This document shows, piece by piece, positions 27,166-36,293 of a stretch of 64,000 nt of DNA. Source of the stretch: Acinetobacter geminorum. Its GTDB lineage: Bacteria > Pseudomonadota > Gammaproteobacteria > Pseudomonadales > Moraxellaceae. The position numbers were made by a program, and so were the translations under genes. The notes under the pieces were generated by a model. The model ran no database searches. It worked only from the letters and a program-made list of their open reading frames with translations, and was not told the origin of the DNA. The stretch's first letter is position 1. Every line of letters starts with the position of its first letter. The stretch is from the NCBI RefSeq assembly GCF_013009345.1, contig NZ_JABELE010000017.1:1-64000 (forward strand). Direction: 5' to 3'.

Positions 27166-30100
27166 ATGTTTATCGTGGCCGGTGCAGCAGCACATTCTTC
27201 TTTTAAGAAAGCTCAACTATTAACACGTTTATCGTCAATTAGTTCTGTTCAATCTTTTGACAGCCAATGGGTCTATTTGTTTGATCAAGCGCTCAACGAG
27301 CAGCAACATCAATCTGCTTTGCAATTATTAAATGACGGTGAGTCTTTTGAACTTCGTCAATCTGCAAGTGATGAGATTCAGATTTTAGTTACACCACGTG
27401 TGGGTACTATTTCACCTTGGTCTTCTAAAGCAACTGATATTTTCAAAAACTGTAATACACCAGTACACCGTTTAGAACGTGGTCTTTTATTCACGTTAAA
27501 AGGTGTTACTGAAATTACTAATGAAGTTAAACAAGTACTTCATGACCGTATGACAGAAACAGTTTTTGCTCAAATTGAAGATGCAAAAGCATTATTCTCA
27601 GAAACAGCTCCAAAACCATTAAATTCAATTGATATCTTGGGTCAAGGCAAAGAAGCTTTGGTTAAAGCGAACAATGAGTTCGGTTTTGCGCTTTCTGAAC
27701 AAGAAATTGATTATTTAACAGAAGCATTCGGTAAGCTTGGTCGTAATCCAAATGATATCGAATTGATGATGTTTGCACAGGCGAACTCTGAACACTGTCG
27801 TCATAAAATCTTCGGTTCTGAATGGACAATTGATGGTGAAAAACAACCATTATCATTGTTCCAGATGATTAAAAACACTTACAAAGAATCACCAACTGAC
27901 GTTTTATCTGCATACAAAGATAATGCTTCTGTAATTGTGGGTTATGACACGATGCGTTTTTATCCAAAAGCGGATGAAAACGGTCACTTTGTTTATAAAT
28001 ATAAGAGCCAAGCAGCTCATATTTTAATGAAGGTTGAAACTCATAACCACCCAACAGCAATTTCTCCATTTGCTGGTGCTGCAACTGGTTCAGGCGGTGA
28101 AATCCGTGATGAAGGTGCAACTGGTCGTGGTGGTAAACCAAAAGCTGGTTTAACAGGCTTTACAGTTTCTAACTTAAATATTCCTGGTTTTGAACAACCT
28201 TGGGAAGAAAACTACGGTAAACCTTCACGTATGGCATCGCCATTACAAATCATGATTGAAGGTCCATTAGGTGGCGCGGCATTTAACAATGAATTCGGCC
28301 GTCCTGCCTTAAATGGTTATTTCCGTACTTTCGAACAAAATGTAAATGGTGAAGTGAAGGGCTTCCATAAGCCAATCATGATTGCTGGTGGTTACGGTAA
28401 CATTCGTCCTGACCATGTAGAAAAAGATGCGATTCAACCGGGTGACTTGCTCATTGTATTGGGTGGCCCTGCAATGTTAATCGGTCTTGGTGGTGGTGCA
28501 GCATCTTCTGTAGATAGCGGTACAATGGGTGAAAGCCTTGATTTCGCATCTGTACAACGTGAAAACCCAGAAATGGAACGCCGTTGTCAAGAAGTGATTG
28601 ATACGTGCTGGCGTTTAGAAGACTTCAACCCAATTGTTTCTGTACATGACGTTGGTGCGGGTGGTCTATCAAATGCTATGCCTGAACTTGTGAATGACCA
28701 TGAGTTAGGTGCAGTTCTTAATCTTCGTAAAATTCCTTCATTAGAGCCGGGCATGAGCCCAATGGAAATCTGGTCAAATGAAGCACAAGAGCGTTATGTT
28801 CTCGCAATTCGTCCAGAATCATTAGAACAGTTCGAAGCAATCTGTGCACGTGAACGTTGTCCATTTGCTGTGTTAGGTGAAGCGACAGAAGCTCGTCACT
28901 TAACTGTTGAAGATCCATTGTTCCAGAACAATGCAGTTGATATCCCAATGCAAGTAATGCTTGGTGGTACACCGCGTATGCAACGTTCTTATGAAACAAT
29001 TGAGCGTAAAGGTAACGAGTTTGACGCTTCAAAAGTTGATTTGAAAGATGCGATTTTCCGTGTATTGAAAAATCCTACAGTTGCTTCTAAGTCATTCTTG
29101 ATCACCATTGGTGACCGCTCAATTACAGGTATGGTTGCACGTGATCAAATGGTTGGTCGTTGGCAGATTCCTGTTGCAGATGCAGCAGTAACGACGACAA
29201 GCTTACAAGGCTTCACTGGTGAAGCAATGGCGATGGGCGAACGTCCACCAGTTGCATTGTTAAATCCAGCAGCGTCTGCTCGTTTGGCAGTTGCTGAAGC
29301 AATTACTAATATTGCATGTGCAAACATTGAACAAATTAGTGATATCAAACTTTCTGCAAACTGGATGGCTGCTGCTGGTCAAAAAGGTGAAGACCAAGCG
29401 TTGTTTGAAGGTGTGAAAGCGATTGGTATGGAAATGTGTCCTGCTTTAGGAATTGCAATTCCTGTAGGTAAAGACTCACTTTCAATGCGTACCACTTGGA
29501 ACGAAAACGGCGAAGACAAAGCTGTAACATCTCCAATGACTGGTGTAATTACTGCATTTGCTCCAGTAACAGATGTTCGTAAAACTTTAACACCTGAACT
29601 TAAGAATTTAGAAGATTCAGTACTTGTACGTATTGATTTATCTAAAGGCCAGTTCCGTTTAGGTGGTTCGATTCTTGCGCAAGTATATAAAGCAATCGGC
29701 TCAATCACTCCAGACGTTGATAGTTTTGATGATTTCAAAGCGTTCTTCGCATTAATTCAAGATTGGAACAACCGTGGTTTAATTCAAGCTTACCATGACA
29801 TTGGTGATGGTGGTTTACTCGCAACTGTTGCTGAAATGATGTTTGCTGCACGTTTAGGTGTTGCATTAGAAGACCAAACTCCAGCAAGTTTGTTTGCTGA
29901 AGAAATTGGTGCAGTTCTTCAAATCAAAGCAGCTGATTGGGAAGCTTTACAAGCAGAAGTTGCTGCTTCTAGCTTAAAAGATGCAATTGCTGTAGTTGGT
30001 CGTGTAAACAACACAGATCAATTATCTGTAAACGGTTTGACTTTAGAGCGCGCAGAGTTACAGCAAGCTTGGTCTGAAGTATCTCATCAGATCCAACGTT

Positions 30101-30999
30101 TACGTGATAACGTAGAAACTGCTGACCAAGAATTTGCTTTAATTGCAGATAAATCACATCAAGGCTTAATTGCTAAACCAACATTTGACTTGAATGAACC
30201 TATTGAAGCACCGTTCATTAACACACGTCGTCCTAATATGGCGATCTTGCGTGAGCAAGGTGTAAATGGTCATATTGAGATGGCGGCAGCCTTTGATAAG
30301 GTTGGTTTCAATACTGTTGACGTGCACATGAGCGATTTACTTGCTGGTCGCGTTAGCTTAAGTGATTTTGAAGGCTTGGTGACTTGTGGTGGTTTCTCTT
30401 ACGGTGACGTAATGGGTGCTGGCGGTGGCTGGGCAAAATCAGTTTTATTCAATGCGAAATTACGTGATCAGTTTGAGCAATTCTTCCACCGTGAAGGTAC
30501 GTTCAGCTTAGGTATCTGTAATGGTTGCCAAATGTTGTCACAATTGGCGCCGCTTATTCCAGGTGCTGAACACTGGCCACGCTTCCACCGCAATATGTCA
30601 GAAGTTTTTGAAGCTCGTAGCGTAAATGTTCGTGTTGAAAAATCAGTTTCTGTATTACTTGATGGTATGGAAGGTTCGATTTTACCGATTGCTGTTGCGC
30701 ATGGTGAAGGTCGTGCTGTTGCAAGTGAAGCTAACATTGCAAGCTTGAACGCATCTAACCAAGTTGCATTGCGTTATGTTGATAGCCACGGTAATCCGAC
30801 TCAACATTATCCATTGAACCCGAATGGTTCGCCAGAAGCGATTACTGGTGTAACGTCTAAAGATGGTCGTGCAACGATTATGATGCCACACCCAGAGCGT
30901 ACTTTCCGTGCAATTCAACACTCTTGGAGTCCAGAAGAGTGGACTGAAGATGGTGCATGGTTACGTATGTTCCGTAACGCACGTAAGTTTATTGGTTAA
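27166..30999 (+). CDS. purL: Phosphoribosylformylglycinamidine synthase
   Basis: Fourth step of purine synthesis: ATP- and glutamine-dependent conversion of FGAR to FGAM. At 1277 residues it is the large single-chain proteobacterial form, with an N-terminal PurS-like region, two AIR-synthetase-like halves (NSEHCRHK, KVETHNHPTAISPF, GTGGEIRDEG-like loop) and a C-terminal class I glutamine amidotransferase with the nucleophile in LGICNGCQML and PHPERTF. It has its own terminator and probably stands alone. Confidence 0.97.
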   Translation: MFIVAGAAAHSSFKKAQLLTRLSSISSVQSFDSQWVYLFDQALNEQQHQSALQLLNDGESFELRQSASDEIQILVTPRVGTISPWSSKATDIFKNCNTPVHRLERGLLFTLKGVTEITNEVKQVLHDRMTETVFAQIEDAKALFSETAPKPLNSIDILGQGKEALVKANNEFGFALSEQEIDYLTEAFGKLGRNPNDIELMMFAQANSEHCRHKIFGSEWTIDGEKQPLSLFQMIKNTYKESPTDVLSAYKDNASVIVGYDTMRFYPKADENGHFVYKYKSQAAHILMKVETHNHPTAISPFAGAATGSGGEIRDEGATGRGGKPKAGLTGFTVSNLNIPGFEQPWEENYGKPSRMASPLQIMIEGPLGGAAFNNEFGRPALNGYFRTFEQNVNGEVKGFHKPIMIAGGYGNIRPDHVEKDAIQPGDLLIVLGGPAMLIGLGGGAASSVDSGTMGESLDFASVQRENPEMERRCQEVIDTCWRLEDFNPIVSVHDVGAGGLSNAMPELVNDHELGAVLNLRKIPSLEPGMSPMEIWSNEAQERYVLAIRPESLEQFEAICARERCPFAVLGEATEARHLTVEDPLFQNNAVDIPMQVMLGGTPRMQRSYETIERKGNEFDASKVDLKDAIFRVLKNPTVASKSFLITIGDRSITGMVARDQMVGRWQIPVADAAVTTTSLQGFTGEAMAMGERPPVALLNPAASARLAVAEAITNIACANIEQISDIKLSANWMAAAGQKGEDQALFEGVKAIGMEMCPALGIAIPVGKDSLSMRTTWNENGEDKAVTSPMTGVITAFAPVTDVRKTLTPELKNLEDSVLVRIDLSKGQFRLGGSILAQVYKAIGSITPDVDSFDDFKAFFALIQDWNNRGLIQAYHDIGDGGLLATVAEMMFAARLGVALEDQTPASLFAEEIGAVLQIKAADWEALQAEVAASSLKDAIAVVGRVNNTDQLSVNGLTLERAELQQAWSEVSHQIQRLRDNVETADQEFALIADKSHQGLIAKPTFDLNEPIEAPFINTRRPNMAILREQGVNGHIEMAAAFDKVGFNTVDVHMSDLLAGRVSLSDFEGLVTCGGFSYGDVMGAGGGWAKSVLFNAKLRDQFEQFFHREGTFSLGICNGCQMLSQLAPLIPGAEHWPRFHRNMSEVFEARSVNVRVEKSVSVLLDGMEGSILPIAVAHGEGRAVASEANIASLNASNQVALRYVDSHGNPTQHYPLNPNGSPEAITGVTSKDGRATIMMPHPERTFRAIQHSWSPEEWTEDGAWLRMFRNARKFIG

Positions 31000-31010
31000 T
31001 AGAAAAATTG

Positions 31011-31038
31011 AAATAAGCCACCGTAAGGTGGCTTATTT
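31011..31038 (+). terminator. Terminator of purL
   Basis: AATAAGCCACC pairs with GGTGGCTTATT around GTAA, 12 bases after the stop codon. Confidence 0.78.
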
Positions 31039-31076
31039 GTATGTAGTACAATATTAATAAATAGTAGAGAAGAAAA

Positions 31077-32318
31077 ATGAAATCAAAAATCCATTTCCGC
31101 GAGTTCGCATTGCTGATGGCATTGCTCATGTCTATTGTTTCTTTTTCGATAGATGCAGTCTTACCTGCTTTGGGGGAAATCGGACGAGTTTTTGACTTAA
31201 AAAATAATAATCAGACACAGTGGGTCATTATTGGTATCTTCTCTGGTATGACAATTGGGCAACTCATTGCAGGCCCTCTATCCGATGCGATTGGCCGTAA
31301 ACGTATTTTATTCACAGGAATTGTTATTTACTTTTTGGGAAGTTTGTTGTGCTTTACCACACAAAGTTTTGAATGGTTTCTAGTTGGACGTTTCATTCAG
31401 GGGGTTGGAGTATCAGGTCCTTATGTGGCTTCTATTTCAATTGTTAGAGATAAATACAGCGGAGCTCAAATGGCCCGCATCATGTCTTTAATCATGATGG
31501 TGTTTATGGTTGCCCCAGCAATTGCACCAAGTTTGGGGCAGCTCATTATCCATTTCTTTGGTTGGCGTGAGATCTTTGTTTTATATATGGTCTATGCCAC
31601 AGTTGTCGGGGCATGGGTCGCTTTACGTTTGGAAGAGACATTACTTCCCGAAAATCGTTTACCTATGCGCCTACAAGCATTTCAGGAAGGTTTTAAAGAA
31701 GTAGTGAGTAACAAAACCACCATGAGCTATTTGCTATGTGCAGGTTTTTGCTTTGGTGGATTCATTGGTTACTTAGGTACTTCTCAGCAAATTTTTATGC
31801 AGCAGTTTGGTAAAACAGGGCAAGAGTTTAGTGCTTATTTTGCTGTGCTTGCAGGTGTGATGGGCGTCGCTTCATTTACAAATTCTAAAATTGTCATGAA
31901 GTTTGGTATGCGTCCAATCTGTATTTATGGTTTTCTAGGTTTGTGCCTAATTTCTTTGGTTTTCTTAGGAGTTCAACTTTTAGGCGTGGCTGTGTCATTC
32001 TGGATGTTTATGCTTTATGCCTGCATTTTATTTTTATTATTTGGAACTTTATTTGGTAATTTAAACGCGATTGCAATGGAACCAATGGGGCATGTTGCTG
32101 GTATGGCTTCGGCCATTATTGGTGCAGCATCCTCTGTTTTGTCACTTATTCTCGCTTCCATTATTGGTGCAGCATCCTCTGTTTTGTCACTTATTCTCGC
32201 TTCCATTATTGGGCAGCTATATAACGGCACATTAATTCCCATGACTGGCGGCTTCGCAATTTTATGTGGTTTAGCATTTATGATGACAATATATGAAAAC
32301 AGATATTTAAAGAAATAG
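31077..32318 (+). CDS. MFS drug-resistance-type transporter, Bcr/CflA family, with internal duplication
   Basis: 413-residue polytopic inner-membrane transporter of the 12-helix DHA1 group. Family marks include SIDAVLPALGEIGRVF in helix 1, GQLIAGPLSDAIGRKR between helices 2 and 3, and GVGVSGPYVASISIVRD. Near residues 347-376 the 15-residue block IIGAASSVLSLILAS occurs twice in tandem, so what should be the penultimate helix becomes an over-long hydrophobic stretch. This could alter topology or activity. Likely substrates are drugs or small metabolites, but none can be named. Confidence 0.86.
   Translation: MKSKIHFREFALLMALLMSIVSFSIDAVLPALGEIGRVFDLKNNNQTQWVIIGIFSGMTIGQLIAGPLSDAIGRKRILFTGIVIYFLGSLLCFTTQSFEWFLVGRFIQGVGVSGPYVASISIVRDKYSGAQMARIMSLIMMVFMVAPAIAPSLGQLIIHFFGWREIFVLYMVYATVVGAWVALRLEETLLPENRLPMRLQAFQEGFKEVVSNKTTMSYLLCAGFCFGGFIGYLGTSQQIFMQQFGKTGQEFSAYFAVLAGVMGVASFTNSKIVMKFGMRPICIYGFLGLCLISLVFLGVQLLGVAVSFWMFMLYACILFLLFGTLFGNLNAIAMEPMGHVAGMASAIIGAASSVLSLILASIIGAASSVLSLILASIIGQLYNGTLIPMTGGFAILCGLAFMMTIYENRYLKK
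32115..32204 (+). repeat. Perfect 45-bp tandem duplication inside the MFS gene
   Basis: Copy 1 is 32115-32159 and copy 2 is 32160-32204. All 45 bases match, and the first eight bases (ATTATTGG) recur at 32205. The frame is kept, adding 15 residues. Confidence 0.95.
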
Positions 32319-32377
32319 AATGCTTAAACTTATAAAGATGCAGTTAGTACACTGAATTTTAAAATTTTGTTCAGAGT

Positions 32378-32410
32378 AAGAGCTACATATAAATGAGTGT
32401 AGCTCTTTTA
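32378..32410 (+). terminator. Terminator downstream of the MFS gene
   Basis: AAGAGCTACA pairs with TGTAGCTCTT around a 10-base loop and is followed by TTT. Confidence 0.75.
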
Positions 32411-32527
32411 AGCATTTTAGAAAAATTATAAGCCTATAGACATTCGGCTATTTAACACTTTATAGTTTGTTCAAGATTGGATCAATTTTTGCTTTCTCTG
32501 TAACAACGATAAAAATCGGAGATCAAA

Positions 32528-32653
32528 ATGATGAAAAATAAGTATCACATAAGAACAATGTATACCAAAGATAAGGGCTGGCGCTTGTTTGGCTTGGCGC
32601 TTGCCATTCAAATCCTCTTTATTGGAGCAAATTATTTGGTAATGATGAGCTGA
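32528..32653 (+). CDS. 41-residue membrane micro-protein
   Basis: Short gene in an otherwise gene-free stretch of about 400 bases. GGAG sits six bases before ATG ATG. The predicted protein has a charged N-terminus (MMKNKYHIRTMYTKDKGWR) and one hydrophobic helix (LFGLALAIQILFIGANYLV), ending MMS, so a single-span inner-membrane protein with the basic end inside is expected. No homologue is recognised for certain. Clean start signal and typical membrane topology argue against chance. Confidence 0.6.
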   Translation: MMKNKYHIRTMYTKDKGWRLFGLALAIQILFIGANYLVMMS

Positions 32654-32721
32654 CTTTGATTTAGAAGCTTTTTTAAAGGTATGATTTAAAGCTAGTTTAC
32701 TAGTTTCGAGTCATTCTACTT

Positions 32722-33042
32722 ATGTTAAAGCTGATTTATTACGTACCTGAGTCACATCTTGAGTCGACAAAACAAGCTATATTTTCTGCTGGTGCAGGTG
32801 GTATCGGTAATTATGAACACTGTGCATGGCAGGTGAAAGGAACAGGACAATTTAAACCAGTCAAAGGTGCAGATCCTTATATCGGAGAGCTGGGTGAACT
32901 CGAACAAGTTGAAGAATGGCGTGTAGAAACAATTGTAATTGAAGAAAATGCCAAGACCGTAGCAAAAGCATTAAAGGCAAGCCATCCTTATGAAGAGCCT
33001 GCCTTTGAGTTTATTCAAATCATAGAAATTGATTTTAATTAA
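32722..33042 (+). CDS. NIF3-like/YqfO-type small protein
   Basis: 106-residue single-domain protein resembling the PII/CutA-like insert of NIF3/YqfO proteins, with YVPESHLESTKQAIFSAGAG at the start and a SHPYEEPAFEF end. These proteins may bind metals or small ligands, but no firm biochemical role is known. Its 3' end overlaps the convergent enoyl-CoA hydratase gene by eight bases. Confidence 0.75.
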   Translation: MLKLIYYVPESHLESTKQAIFSAGAGGIGNYEHCAWQVKGTGQFKPVKGADPYIGELGELEQVEEWRVETIVIEENAKTVAKALKASHPYEEPAFEFIQIIEIDFN

Positions 33043-33835
33043 ACTGTGAGAAATCTGGTTTACGTTTTTGCATAAATGCTTGTACAGCTTCTAGCATTTC
33101 TGGAGATTGAACGCGCTGCATAAAGATTTCAGCTTCATGATCAATACATTCAATAATTTGATCTAAATCATGTTTCATCAATGCTTTTGTTTGTTTTAAG
33201 GATGCAAGTGGTAAAGCTGCTAAATGTTGAGCAGTTGCCTGAGCCGATGCATAAGCATCTTCAACAACTTCATTCACTAAACCTGCTTGGACGGCGGTTT
33301 CTGCATTAAATTTTTTCGCTGTAAATAGAAGTTCAACTGCTTTGTGATAACCCGCTTGTTTAATCAATAGTTGGCTTGCACCACCTTCTGGTGAAAGACC
33401 AAGACTAACAAATGGAATTTGGAAAAGAGCAGTGTTGTCAGCAAAAACTAAATCTGCGTGTAATAAAATCGTAACACCAATACCAATTGCCACACCTTTT
33501 ACTGCAATAATAAGCGGCTTCGATAATCTAGCAGCAGATTTAAGGAGTACAAATGGAGGAACTTGACCTGCCGGACCAGCATTAGGATTTTGTACAAAAC
33601 CCATAAAATCTTTCATGTCATTCCCAGCGGTAAAATCTTGCTCTACGCCACGAAGAACGATTACTCGTACATCTTTGTCTTGGTCAGCTTCATCAAGTGC
33701 TTTAGCAATCCATAAATAAAGTTCGCCATACAGCGCATTTTTTGCTTCTGGACGATTTATGGCTAAGGTGAGTACGCCACCTTCTAAATTTGCGTGTAAA
33801 TGTTGATGAGGTTGTTGAATACAGCTAAGTGTCAT
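33035..33835 (-). CDS. Enoyl-CoA hydratase/isomerase family protein
   Basis: 266-residue crotonase-fold protein. It shows LAINRPEAKNALYGELY, the oxyanion-hole FTAGNDMKDF and IAVKGVAIGIGVTILLHADLVFA, and a catalytic-region Glu in SLGLSPEGGASQLL. Likely a hydratase or isomerase in fatty acid or aromatic-acid catabolism, but it is isolated, so no pathway can be assigned. Confidence 0.85.
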   Translation of the reverse strand: MTLSCIQQPHQHLHANLEGGVLTLAINRPEAKNALYGELYLWIAKALDEADQDKDVRVIVLRGVEQDFTAGNDMKDFMGFVQNPNAGPAGQVPPFVLLKSAARLSKPLIIAVKGVAIGIGVTILLHADLVFADNTALFQIPFVSLGLSPEGGASQLLIKQAGYHKAVELLFTAKKFNAETAVQAGLVNEVVEDAYASAQATAQHLAALPLASLKQTKALMKHDLDQIIECIDHEAEIFMQRVQSPEMLEAVQAFMQKRKPDFSQFN

Positions 33836-33944
33836 CGTACTATCCTTGCTTTAAACCACGTTGTTAATTTTTAGGTTCTCATTATGGCGCATATTCTTTC
33901 TAATGCGAGTAACTGGTGAGTTCATAAAAAGTGAAAATCTAATT

Positions 33945-34520
33945 ATGTATAAATTTGACTATCTCGTTTTTATAGGGCGTTTTCAACCATTTCATTTGGC
34001 TCATATGCAGACAATTGAAATTGCCTTACAACAAAGCCACTATGTCGTTTTGGCATTAGGCTCTGCTCAAATGGAACGTAATATTAAAAATCCATTCTTA
34101 GCAGTAGAGCGTGAGCAAATGATCTTGTCAAATTTCTCATTAGAAGAACAAAAACGCATTCGTTTTGTACATGTAGTAGATGTTTATAATGACGAAAAAT
34201 GGGTAAAACAAGTCAAATCTTTAGTGAATGGCGTAATTGAACCGAACTCAAAAGTTGGTTTGATTGGACACTTTAAGGATGAGTCTTCCTATTATTTGCG
34301 ACTATTTCCTGAGTGGATTATGGTTGAACTTGATAGTTTAAAGGACTCTATTTCGGCAACGCCAATGCGTGAAGCTTATTATCGTGGTGAAATCCAAACA
34401 GAGTTTTTCCCTGTAGGAACTATTCAATTTTTGGATGAATTTAAAAAAACACGCACTTATCAACAGTTGCAACAACGCTTTGAAGAAGATGATCGCTCTA
34501 ATTTAGATGATTTTGAGTAA
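33945..34520 (+). CDS. NMN adenylyltransferase-like nucleotidyltransferase (NadM type)
   Basis: 191-residue cytidylyltransferase-like protein expected to make NAD+ from NMN and ATP. The N-terminal ATP-binding IGRFQPFHLAH motif (HxxH) and the C-terminal ISATPMREAYY motif (ISxTxxR) are both present. The start is set at 33945 because the upstream in-frame residues do not look like the family, although the ribosome-binding site is weak. Longer NadM proteins carry an extra Nudix domain that is absent here. NadM or a related single-domain enzyme is the likely identity. Confidence 0.75.
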   Translation: MYKFDYLVFIGRFQPFHLAHMQTIEIALQQSHYVVLALGSAQMERNIKNPFLAVEREQMILSNFSLEEQKRIRFVHVVDVYNDEKWVKQVKSLVNGVIEPNSKVGLIGHFKDESSYYLRLFPEWIMVELDSLKDSISATPMREAYYRGEIQTEFFPVGTIQFLDEFKKTRTYQQLQQRFEEDDRSNLDDFE

Positions 34521-34531
34521 GTGCATATAAA

Positions 34532-34894
34532 TTAAGCATCTGCCCAAAAGATGATTCGGTTTGAAAAAGGATCAGTGATACTGAGTTCAAGTGTCTCCCA
34601 ATCTGTTTTTTCAATCTGAGGCTTAGAAAATCTATAATCTTTTTTGCTTAGTTCACTATGCAACTCATAAATATGTTCCCAATAAATACGGATCGCACTA
34701 TGAGGACTTGCATCTCCAAAATGCTCGGATAAATGAATAACACAATCATCTTTAGAAATTTGTAAATATAACGGAAAGTTGTCTTCAAATTGGTGTTGCC
34801 AATCAAGCTGAAAACCTAAAAACTCAAGATAAAATGATTGAGCTAACCCAACATCAAAAATTCTTAAAATAGGGGTGATCGAATCTGATTGCAT
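34532..34894 (-). CDS. VOC/glyoxalase-bleomycin resistance-type protein
   Basis: 120-residue protein of the vicinal oxygen chelate fold: ITPILRIFDVGLAQSFYLEFLGF at the start and SITDPFSNRIIFW at the end, as in bleomycin-resistance-like proteins. The start at 34894 has AAGGA ahead of it. It lies 11 bases after the CAP-protein gene, so the two are probably cotranscribed. Function unknown. Confidence 0.78.
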   Translation of the reverse strand: MQSDSITPILRIFDVGLAQSFYLEFLGFQLDWQHQFEDNFPLYLQISKDDCVIHLSEHFGDASPHSAIRIYWEHIYELHSELSKKDYRFSKPQIEKTDWETLELSITDPFSNRIIFWADA

Positions 34895-34905
34895 CTTTTT
34901 TCCTT

Positions 34906-35475
34906 TTAACGTGTACCAAATTGTTGAGTCCAATAGCTCTTTTGTTTTACAGATTGATCGGAAGCACAAGCAATTGCGTAAGTTGTAAATTTAGGGTTCA
35001 TTAGGTTACTACAATGTAAGGGACTCGATAGCCATCTAGACATCACTTCATCTAAAGTTTTTTGTCCACTCGCTACATTTTCACCGTTGGCTTTACCGAG
35101 TGTATTATAAAGTTTCAAACGTGATTTTAAATCTAGCCCCGTGGAGCCAACATGTCCGAGAAAGTTGTGTGTTGCCATATCTTCACTATGAGAAAGTGCA
35201 CCTTTATATAAATTATTACTCCAACTTAGTGGTCTGGTTGCAGAGAAATGTTGTTGTCCACATTGGCGTGATTGCTGGCGAATCTGATTAATTATTTTAA
35301 GTACAGCTTGTTGATAGGCGGGGTTTTGTAAATCTTGGCAACTTATTCTTATAGATGGAGTTTCAACTTGTGTGGTAGATGATGTAATTGAGGGCGGCAT
35401 ACTGGATGAACTAACAGAGCATGCAGAAATAACAAGACCACTAGACAGTAAATTACAAACTTTGAGCACACTCAT
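34906..35475 (-). CDS. CAP-domain (SCP/PR1-like) lipoprotein
   Basis: 189-residue predicted lipoprotein: N-terminal signal ending in VISAC, a Ser/Thr-rich linker and a CAP domain with LSWSNNLYKGALSHSEDMA, HNFLGH and GENVASG. Bacterial CAP proteins are widespread exported proteins of mostly unknown function. It is the first gene of a two-gene unit with the VOC gene. Confidence 0.82.
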   Translation of the reverse strand: MSVLKVCNLLSSGLVISACSVSSSSMPPSITSSTTQVETPSIRISCQDLQNPAYQQAVLKIINQIRQQSRQCGQQHFSATRPLSWSNNLYKGALSHSEDMATHNFLGHVGSTGLDLKSRLKLYNTLGKANGENVASGQKTLDEVMSRWLSSPLHCSNLMNPKFTTYAIACASDQSVKQKSYWTQQFGTR

Positions 35476-35552
35476 GTAAATACCTTAGCGTGAATTATTC
35501 TAATGTCTTTATCATACGCCAAAGTAAAGGAGTAAGTAATTTGTTGATATAC

Positions 35553-35580
35553 AAAAAACGAGCATTATGCCCGCTTTTTG
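35553..35580 (-). terminator. Imperfect terminator hairpin downstream of the peroxiredoxin gene
   Basis: CGAGCAT and ATGCCCG can pair with one mismatch between A5 and T5 tracts. Confidence 0.5.
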
Positions 35581-35593
35581 TTTCTTAAGTTTA

Positions 35594-36055
35594 TTAAGCT
35601 GTTTGTAGGGCTTTTAAGTCTTCTAGAACTTGCTCTGCATGCCCAGCTGCTTTAACTTTGCGATAGCTTTTAACTAAAGTTTTGTTATGGAAAATAAAAG
35701 TAGAACGTTCAATCCCCATGACTTTTTTACCATACATATTCTTTTCTTTAATCACATCAAAGTGATGACAAAGAGTTTCTTCTTTATCACTGATCAGATC
35801 AATAGTAAGTGCTTGCTTCTCTGTAAAATTTTGATGGGCTTTTACCGAGTCACGTGAAATACCGAAAATACGGGCACCTAAAGCTTCAAATTGATCTTTC
35901 AAACAAGAAAAACCAACTGCTTGTGTTGTACAGCCTGGTGTTGAGTCTTTAGGGTAGAAGTAAATGATTAACCATTCATTTTCGACTTCGGCCAAGTTCA
36001 CTTCGCCGTGTGTAGTAGGGAACACCTGATTTGGCAGTTGAATATTCTCAGACAT
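35594..36055 (-). CDS. bcp: Thiol peroxidase, BCP/PrxQ-type peroxiredoxin
   Basis: 153-residue peroxiredoxin that reduces hydroperoxides with thioredoxin-type donors. Motifs are YFYPKDSTPGCTTQAVGF with the peroxidatic cysteine, and ERSTFIF. The usual second PrxQ cysteine five residues on is replaced (CTTQAVG), so it may work as a 1-Cys type or use another cysteine. AAAGGA precedes the ATG. Confidence 0.9.
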   Translation of the reverse strand: MSENIQLPNQVFPTTHGEVNLAEVENEWLIIYFYPKDSTPGCTTQAVGFSCLKDQFEALGARIFGISRDSVKAHQNFTEKQALTIDLISDKEETLCHHFDVIKEKNMYGKKVMGIERSTFIFHNKTLVKSYRKVKAAGHAEQVLEDLKALQTA

Positions 36056-36072
36056 TTCTTATCCTTTAAAAG

Positions 36073-36243
36073 TTAAATTTGATCTAATTCAAGTGGTAAA
36101 AAAGCGTATTCCTCATGATAAACAATATTGAGTTTTCTTACAGGGATTGCTTTGTTAAAAATTGGCCCATCAATCACAGTCGTATGAAATTCACCGCCCT
36201 CACCACATGGATCAATGCCACGGTTCTCAAGCTCTTTAACAAA
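36073..36243 (-). pseudogene. 3' remnant of a diphthine-ammonia-ligase-like (Dph6/ATP_bind_4) gene
   Basis: The minus strand reads 56 in-frame codons plus TAA that match the C-terminal end of the Dph6-like ATP pyrophosphatase family: FVKELENRGIDPCGEGGEF, then HTTVIDGPIF and a tail ending LPLELDQI. The GIDPCGEGGEFHT and DGPIF motifs are diagnostic. Everything upstream, including the ATP-binding half, is missing; the frame runs straight into a terminator hairpin. No start codon or ribosome-binding site is present, so this is a decayed gene. The stop lies 17 bases before bcp, suggesting an old operon with it. Confidence 0.75.
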
Positions 36244-36248
36244 ACTAT

Positions 36249-36275
36249 AAAAAAGCCTGCAAAAATGCAGGCTTA
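36249..36275 (-). terminator. Terminator of the exported cysteine-protein gene
   Basis: On the minus strand AAGCCTGCA and TGCAGGCTT flank TTTT, followed by TTTTTT. It lies right against the Dph6-like remnant. Confidence 0.85.
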
Positions 36276-36293
36276 ATTTGGAACATTAAAATC

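Noticed and set aside
27662..30921. Many antisense frames within purL
   Set aside because: They follow codon bias of purL on the opposite strand; none has its own start signals or a recognisable domain.
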